A stretch of 64,000 nt of DNA, taken from contig CALHVX010000072.1 in NCBI GenBank assembly GCA_938036875.1, positions 27,203 to 91,202 on the forward strand, read 5' to 3'. Every line of letters starts with the position of its first letter. Positions within the stretch are counted from its first letter, which is position 1. This document shows, in pieces, positions 59,836 through 64,000 of this stretch. This DNA is from an uncultured Pseudomonadales bacterium (GTDB lineage: Bacteria > Pseudomonadota > Gammaproteobacteria > Pseudomonadales > Azotimanducaceae). The notes under the pieces were generated by a model, which ran no database searches, was not told where the DNA came from, and worked only from the letters and a program-made list of their open reading frames with translations. Made by a program: the position numbers and the translations under genes.

Positions 59836-62027
59836 GGCGCTATGTCAAATTCGAAAGGTAGCTGTCGTTGTCTTTGCCCTGTTGCTTTGGCGTAGGCGTT
59901 AGCGATTGCGGCTGCCGTTGGTGCCAGGGCCGCTTCACCAGCCCCGCTGGGTGCTCGGTTTGAATCCACTAGCTGAATATTCATGATTGGTACGTCCAGC
60001 GCTCGCGCGATGGGGTAATCATGGAAATTGCTGGGTGCACCTAAACCGTTTTTGGTTTGAAAGCGCTCATGCCGCGCCATGCTGATGCCCCAAACTAGGT
60101 TCCCCTCTACTTGCGCTCTAACTTGGTCGGGCACTACTACTCGGCCGCAATCTTGAACGCACCAGAGTCGAGTCAGTGTAGGCCGATTGTTGCGTACAGA
60201 CAGTTCCGCCACAACCGCTACGTAGGTGACCCCTTTGTATGCGCTCACAGCAATACCTAAAGCGCTTTGCGGTGGTCTTGGGCGGTCCCAGGCGCAGCGC
60301 TTGGCTATTTTTTTCGTGACCTCGATCAATCGCTGGTCACGCATCTGCTGTAAGCGAAAGGTCAGCGGGTCAGACTGTGCAGCGACCGCGAGTTCATCGA
60401 TAGCGGATTCTACCGCAAAGGTATTGGGTCCAGCGCCGAGGCCGCGCCAGGGACCTGTTGGCATGAACCCGCGAACGTCGGCAAAGTTCAACTCTTGATT
60501 TTGGCAATGATAGGCCAACTCGGTGCCGCGCTGGGTTCCTGGGTCTGCTGGAATGTCGGCTAGAGTTTGTAACTCTTTGGGGATCATGGCCGAGGAGGTC
60601 AAAATCGGTGCTCCCAACATTTGGTGTTGCCAATGTGAAATTTCACCAGCGGTTGTTACGCCGCAGTTGATGCGATGGGAAAATGCTGGTCCTACATAGT
60701 TAAACCGTAACTCTTCGCTACGTGACCATTGAACTTTCACTGGAACTTTACTCGCGGCTGCCAACCAAGCTGCTTCGATGGATGCTTGACACAAAACTCG
60801 ACCACCAAAGGCGCCGCCAAGCCGGTGGTTGTGCACAATCACTTTGTCTTCGGGCCAGCGCAGCAGGTGAGCGGCATAGCTGCGAACGAGCCATGGGTCC
60901 TGGCTGCCCGTCCATAGCTCGATGATGTCATTGGTCACGCGAGCACAGCCGGACCTAGGTTCCATAGCGGCATGTGCCGTCATAGCTGAATCGTAGCGGA
61001 AGCTCAGTGGCGCCACCGCGGCGGTCCGGCCTTTGTTGATGTCACCGGAATTGATCGGTTGATGATCAAAAATATCGGCGGCGATGGCAGCATCAACATC
61101 AAACCCTTGGTTGAATTCTTGGGTTTGCGCGGTAGAGGGCGCTGACCAGGTTGGCTCAACCCTTGCCAGCGCTTCTGCAGCCGCCATTGGTGTTGGAGCT
61201 ATGACCCCTAGCTCTCCTTTAGGACCCCGTATCTGCTGCGCACCATCCGGCAGTATTGCTAGGTTATTGCAACTTAGCAGCTCAGCCCCCAAAAAAGGTG
61301 GGCGGGCAATTAAACCGTAGTGCAAGTTAGGTAGGCGCACGTCGCTGCTGAACTGGGTTCGCCCGGTCACCAATTGCCCAATCTCATGATCGCTTACGAA
61401 TTGGCCCATGTATTGGTTTTGGTGGACTGGGTCTTCCGATAACAGGTGAACCGAGTCCATCGCTTGGTCATCTAAAATTTCTGTTGCCAGTACGGTGTCT
61501 TCTCGTGGTGCCAACAGATCGCGATATGAAACTGAGTTACCGGCTTTATCTTTGAAACCACCAACAACCAAACCAATGTCGCGCGGCTTGGTTTGTGTTT
61601 GCGCTGCCAGTCGAGCGCGCAATGTTTCTCGTAAGTTTGCCGCCAGCTCTAAGGTTGGTCGATAGAAGCGTTCCATGCTTTGGCTACCAACCGTGAGTGC
61701 TGTCGCTGGAATTTGATCAGTACGAGGATAGCGGCAGTTAACATCGCTTAGTGGAACGTTTAGCTCCTCTGCTATCAAGGCTTGCAAGCCACTGGCGATG
61801 CCTTGCCCCATCTCGGTACGCGGGCAGTAAAACAAGAAGCGACCGTCAGGCTGTAGCTGCAGCCAGGTCAGGCTGTCGGCGGTGCTGGTGCTACCAAAGG
61901 TTGGCAATGCAGGCACGCGATTGCAGGCGCTCAACAGGGTTACCCCGCCGGCAACCCAGCCCATATGGGTGAGCAATTGGCGTCTGGATAAACCGGGTTT
62001 AGTATTGGCGGGCTTGTTATTGCCCAC
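59826..62027 (-). CDS. molybdenum hydroxylase large subunit (IorB-like), Tat-exported
   Basis: 733 residues. A Tat signal SRRQLLTHMGWVAGGVTLLSAC (residues 14-35) targets it to the periplasm, possibly anchored at Cys35. Molybdopterin-binding segments of the xanthine oxidase family appear (GGAFGGRVLCQASIEAAWLA, GPWRGLGAGPNTFAVESAIDELA, GAGEAALAPTAAAIANA). IorB-type enzymes hydroxylate N-heterocycles or oxidise aldehydes and pass electrons to the [2Fe-2S] subunit and a cytochrome. Overlaps the small subunit by 11 bp. Confidence 0.9.
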   Translation of the reverse strand: MGNNKPANTKPGLSRRQLLTHMGWVAGGVTLLSACNRVPALPTFGSTSTADSLTWLQLQPDGRFLFYCPRTEMGQGIASGLQALIAEELNVPLSDVNCRYPRTDQIPATALTVGSQSMERFYRPTLELAANLRETLRARLAAQTQTKPRDIGLVVGGFKDKAGNSVSYRDLLAPREDTVLATEILDDQAMDSVHLLSEDPVHQNQYMGQFVSDHEIGQLVTGRTQFSSDVRLPNLHYGLIARPPFLGAELLSCNNLAILPDGAQQIRGPKGELGVIAPTPMAAAEALARVEPTWSAPSTAQTQEFNQGFDVDAAIAADIFDHQPINSGDINKGRTAAVAPLSFRYDSAMTAHAAMEPRSGCARVTNDIIELWTGSQDPWLVRSYAAHLLRWPEDKVIVHNHRLGGAFGGRVLCQASIEAAWLAAASKVPVKVQWSRSEELRFNYVGPAFSHRINCGVTTAGEISHWQHQMLGAPILTSSAMIPKELQTLADIPADPGTQRGTELAYHCQNQELNFADVRGFMPTGPWRGLGAGPNTFAVESAIDELAVAAQSDPLTFRLQQMRDQRLIEVTKKIAKRCAWDRPRPPQSALGIAVSAYKGVTYVAVVAELSVRNNRPTLTRLWCVQDCGRVVVPDQVRAQVEGNLVWGISMARHERFQTKNGLGAPSNFHDYPIARALDVPIMNIQLVDSNRAPSGAGEAALAPTAAAIANAYAKATGQRQRQLPFEFDIAPQL

Positions 62028-62553
62028 CTTGCGCTTCCTGCAACTCTGCCGCCGTTAACACGGCTGCCTTGATTCTATTGTAGGTGCCACACCGACATAG
62101 GTTGGCATCCATGGTTTGTTGTACTTCAGTTGAGGTGGGGTGTGGTGTGGTGGCTAATAGCGCTGCAGCGGTCATGATTTGCCCCGCTTGGCAGTATCCG
62201 CACTGTGGCACGTTGTGTGCTACCCAGGCTTGTTGTACTGGATGCAGGCGCTCTCCGGCGTCGGTTTGGGTGGCTAAGCCTTCGATGGTGCGAACGTTTG
62301 CCTCGTTGAGGCTGTGCATAGGTAACAAGCAAGACCGGCTAGCATTGCCCCCAACGTGTACGGTGCAGGCACCGCAATAGCCCTCACCGCAACCAAACTT
62401 AGAGCCGGTAAGGCCAAGCTCTTCGCGCAAAAACATAAGCAGTGTGGCGTTGTGCCAAGGGGTTGGCACGGTAATACGGCGACCATTGATTCGGACTTTG
62501 ACAACGGCGCTGGTCGCGCCGTTGCCTTTGTCTTTGTTGATTGGATCGCTCAA
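62017..62553 (-). CDS. [2Fe-2S] subunit of the molybdenum hydroxylase (IorA-like)
   Basis: 178 residues, TTG start with an AAGG site nearby. Plant-type ferredoxin motif CGEGYCGACTVHVGG...C and the second cluster CGYCQAGQIM...CRCGT are complete. It binds two [2Fe-2S] clusters and carries electrons from the molybdenum subunit. The C terminus overlaps the large subunit start by 11 bp. No own signal peptide, so it probably travels with the Tat-exported partner. Confidence 0.92.
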   Translation of the reverse strand: MSDPINKDKGNGATSAVVKVRINGRRITVPTPWHNATLLMFLREELGLTGSKFGCGEGYCGACTVHVGGNASRSCLLPMHSLNEANVRTIEGLATQTDAGERLHPVQQAWVAHNVPQCGYCQAGQIMTAAALLATTPHPTSTEVQQTMDANLCRCGTYNRIKAAVLTAAELQEAQGGQ

Positions 62554-62583
62554 GTATTCAACCTTTGGTCTTAGTCGATGATC

Positions 62584-62925
62584 CTAGCCAATCAGCGTTT
62601 CAAACAACTCATCGTTAAAACCTACGATTATCTTTTTGCCAATTCTTAGCGTTGGTGCGCGTAGGTTACCCGTGGGCCCCAACATCGCAGCAACCGCGTC
62701 TTTGCTGACCGACTTGCTGACATCAAACTCGCTAACTTTTTTACCCTTGGCAACATGTAGCCTTGATGCCGCTTTGAGCATTGCTCTAGCATCGGTGTCT
62801 TGGAGTTTGCGGCTCGCAGGCACGCTCTCTTTAATCTCTACTTCACTGGCATCCAAAAACTTGGAGGCTTTGGTGCAAGTAGTTCAGCCCTTGCGGTGGT
62901 AGTACCAATCGACTTTTTTAGCCAT
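62584..62925 (-). CDS. ArsC-like selenoprotein (Sec encoded by in-frame TGA)
   Basis: 113 residues from ATG 62925 (AGGA ribosome-binding site). Codon 14 (62884-62886) is TGA inside MAKKVDWYYHRKGU-TTCTKASKFLDAS, giving a UxxC redox motif in the place where ArsC/Spx-type thioredoxin folds have CxxC. The rest (KLQDTDARAMLKAASRLHVAKGKK, GNLRAPTLRIGKKIIVGFNDELFETLIG) is family-like. An RNA hairpin starts 8 nt after the UGA: GCA-CCAAA, an 11-nt loop, UUUGG-A-UGC. An apical loop 16-26 nt behind the UGA fits a bacterial SECIS. It lies 30 bp after the IorA-like gene's start side and may follow it functionally. Truncated as 90 residues by normal gene calling. Confidence 0.87.
62851..62878 (-). promoter_or_regulatory. 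candidate bacterial SECIS hairpin
   Basis: In the mRNA of the ArsC-like gene, right after the UGA: 3 bp (GCA/UGC), one bulged A, 5 bp (CCAAA/UUUGG) and an 11-nt loop. Position and size suit SelB recognition; no experimental support. Confidence 0.6.
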
Positions 62926-62974
62926 GTCTATTTCCTATCTGTGTTGTCCGCTGTTTAGTTTATAGTGTCAGCCT

Positions 62975-63484
62975 ATGAACTCAACGCCTAGTTTTGAAAG
63001 TTTGGCTGCCCAAGCGATTCCCCTGGGAGAGCAGCTTCGCAACGCCAAGCAAACCATCGCTGTGGCGGAATCTTCCACCGCTGGCCTGCTATCGGCGGCT
63101 TTGCTCTCGGTAGCGGGCGCATCCGCTTACTATCGTGGCGGCTCTGTCATATACACCTTGGAGGCTAGGCGGTCTCTGCTTGGCTTAAGGGGGAGCGACG
63201 TGGTGGGTTTGGAGCCGTTATCAGAGCCCATGGTACAGCGCTTCGCGGAGGTGGCCCGTGCTCAGCTAGACAGCACTTGGGCGTTGGCGGAGCTTGGGGC
63301 GGCCGGTCCCACTGGGGCCCACTACGGTCATCCGGCGGGCAGCTGTGTCTTGGCCATTGTTGGCCCCACAGTGTTGACCACCGAGCTACGCACGGGCAGC
63401 AATGACCGGTTAGGCAATATGTTGCGATTTAGCCAGGCGGCGTTGGAGCTGTTGGGGGCCGCTCTGGCCACAGAAGCCACCTAG
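62975..63484 (+). CDS. pncC: nicotinamide-nucleotide amidase PncC (CinA C-terminal domain)
   Basis: 169 residues. VAESSTAGLLSAALLSVAGASAYYRGGSVIYT and GAAGPTGAHYGHPAGSCVLAI match the stand-alone CinA C-terminal domain/PncC family. It converts NMN to nicotinic acid mononucleotide plus ammonia, recycling NMN produced by DNA ligase. Divergent from the ArsC-like selenoprotein gene with ~50 bp between. One of several NAD-related genes in the window. Confidence 0.9.
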   Translation: MNSTPSFESLAAQAIPLGEQLRNAKQTIAVAESSTAGLLSAALLSVAGASAYYRGGSVIYTLEARRSLLGLRGSDVVGLEPLSEPMVQRFAEVARAQLDSTWALAELGAAGPTGAHYGHPAGSCVLAIVGPTVLTTELRTGSNDRLGNMLRFSQAALELLGAALATEAT

Positions 63485-63485
63485 C

Positions 63486-64000
63486 TTGGACCCGATAAGC
63501 CAAGGCGCTTTAGGCGCCGGTTTTGCCCAAACCCAGGCCCGTGGGCCGGTGTTGGTGACCGCAGGTTTGCTGGGTGCAATGAGTGGCATGGCGCCAGATC
63601 TGGATGTGTTGATCCAATCCAGCACCGACCCGTTGCTGTTCTTGGAGTACCACCGGCAATTCACCCACGCGTTGATCTTTATCCCCATAGGCGCGCTGAT
63701 TTGTGCCTTGGTTGGCTATTACTTTGCTCGGCGGCGGTTGAGCTTTGCCCAAACGTACTTGTTTTGCTTCTTAGGGTACGCAACCCATGCGTTGCTGGAT
63801 GCCTGTACCTCCTACGGTACCCAGTTGTTTTGGCCCTTTAGCAATCAACGCGTGGACTGGAGCAATGTCTCTGTTGTTGACCCTTTGTTTACGTTGCCCT
63901 TGTTGCTGGCCGTAGTCTTGGCCGCCCGACGTCAGCATCGGTGGATTGCCGTTGTGGGTTTGTGTTGGGCCCTAAGTTACTTGGGCTTGGGTGTGGTCCA
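63486..64000 (+). CDS. DUF457/YdjM-like membrane protein, cut by window end
   Basis: TTG start at 63486, one base after the pncC stop. The first ~171 residues are MDPISQGALGAGFAQ (as translated), LLGAMSGMAPDLDVLIQ, EYHRQFTHALIF, and LDACTSYGTQLFWPFSN, the metal-dependent hydrolase/YdjM DUF457 signature with conserved D and H residues. Membrane helices are visible. No function known beyond membrane metal hydrolase similarity. The C terminus lies outside the window. Confidence 0.85.
   Translation, partial: MDPISQGALGAGFAQTQARGPVLVTAGLLGAMSGMAPDLDVLIQSSTDPLLFLEYHRQFTHALIFIPIGALICALVGYYFARRRLSFAQTYLFCFLGYATHALLDACTSYGTQLFWPFSNQRVDWSNVSVVDPLFTLPLLLAVVLAARRQHRWIAVVGLCWALSYLGLGVV

Noticed and set aside
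1..64000. Possible tRNA, CRISPR array, insertion sequence or phage region
   Set aside because: No cloverleaf, regularly spaced repeats, transposase or phage motif recognised by eye; the repeats seen are short and isolated.

Overview
The window (about 55% GC, dense genes on both strands, Sec/Tat/lipobox signals, outer-membrane and type VI secretion proteins) looks like the chromosome of a free-living, probably aquatic gammaproteobacterium with broad lipid, hydrocarbon and xenobiotic catabolism. The taxon is inferred from gene content (TssM/TagF, YceH, YciH, YceI, NrtR, PEP-CTERM, CYP153-like P450) and is not proven. No tRNA, rRNA, CRISPR array, insertion sequence or phage gene was recognised.

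Layout. 1-5.5 kb: the end of a type VI secretion cluster (tssM, tagF), a TIR-FHA protein, a DNA-binding/uridine-kinase-like fusion with its own operator repeats, a DUF2087 protein and a SelW-like selenoprotein read through an in-frame TGA. 5.7-13.5 kb: a cytochrome c-sugar dehydrogenase fusion, small envelope proteins, epoxide hydrolase, enoyl-CoA hydratase, phosphotransferase and an MscS channel. 13.6-19.1 kb: cysH, a cold-shock gene, a serine/threonine dehydratase, carboxylesterase and quinone oxidoreductase. 19.3-28.5 kb: a catabolic block (Baeyer-Villiger-type monooxygenase, ferritin-like protein, amidohydrolase, HpcH/HpaI aldolase, MaoC-like protein, TetR, phosphotriesterase-like hydrolase, sodium symporter). 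28.6-38.6 kb: BON lipoprotein, transporters, FetB, monooxygenase/SDR pair, YceI and a PEP-CTERM gene. 38.9-41 kb: two more PEP-CTERM genes and a broken acetyltransferase. 41-48 kb: ETHE1-like hydrolase, a CYP153-like P450, then a divergent NrtR locus with two copies of a 17-bp operator between nrtR-yceH-ureohydrolase and an SPFH/NAD-kinase-like pair. 48-58 kb: acylating aldehyde dehydrogenase, Omp85 protein, pilin, GST, YciH, SlyD-like isomerase and a MacAB-type exporter. 58-64 kb: GMC oxidoreductase, Tat-exported molybdenum hydroxylase with its [2Fe-2S] subunit, an ArsC-like selenoprotein (also through an in-frame TGA), PncC and a DUF457 protein cut by the window end.

The strongest unexpected signals are two selenocysteine genes that a conventional gene caller would truncate or miss, the NrtR-operator-SPFH-NAD-kinase-like module, the TIR-FHA protein beside the T6SS genes, and the HTH-kinase fusion overlapped by dyad operators. 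Several genes bear on NAD chemistry (TIR, NrtR, NAD-kinase-like, PncC). Grouping them is an inference from content, not evidence of one pathway.
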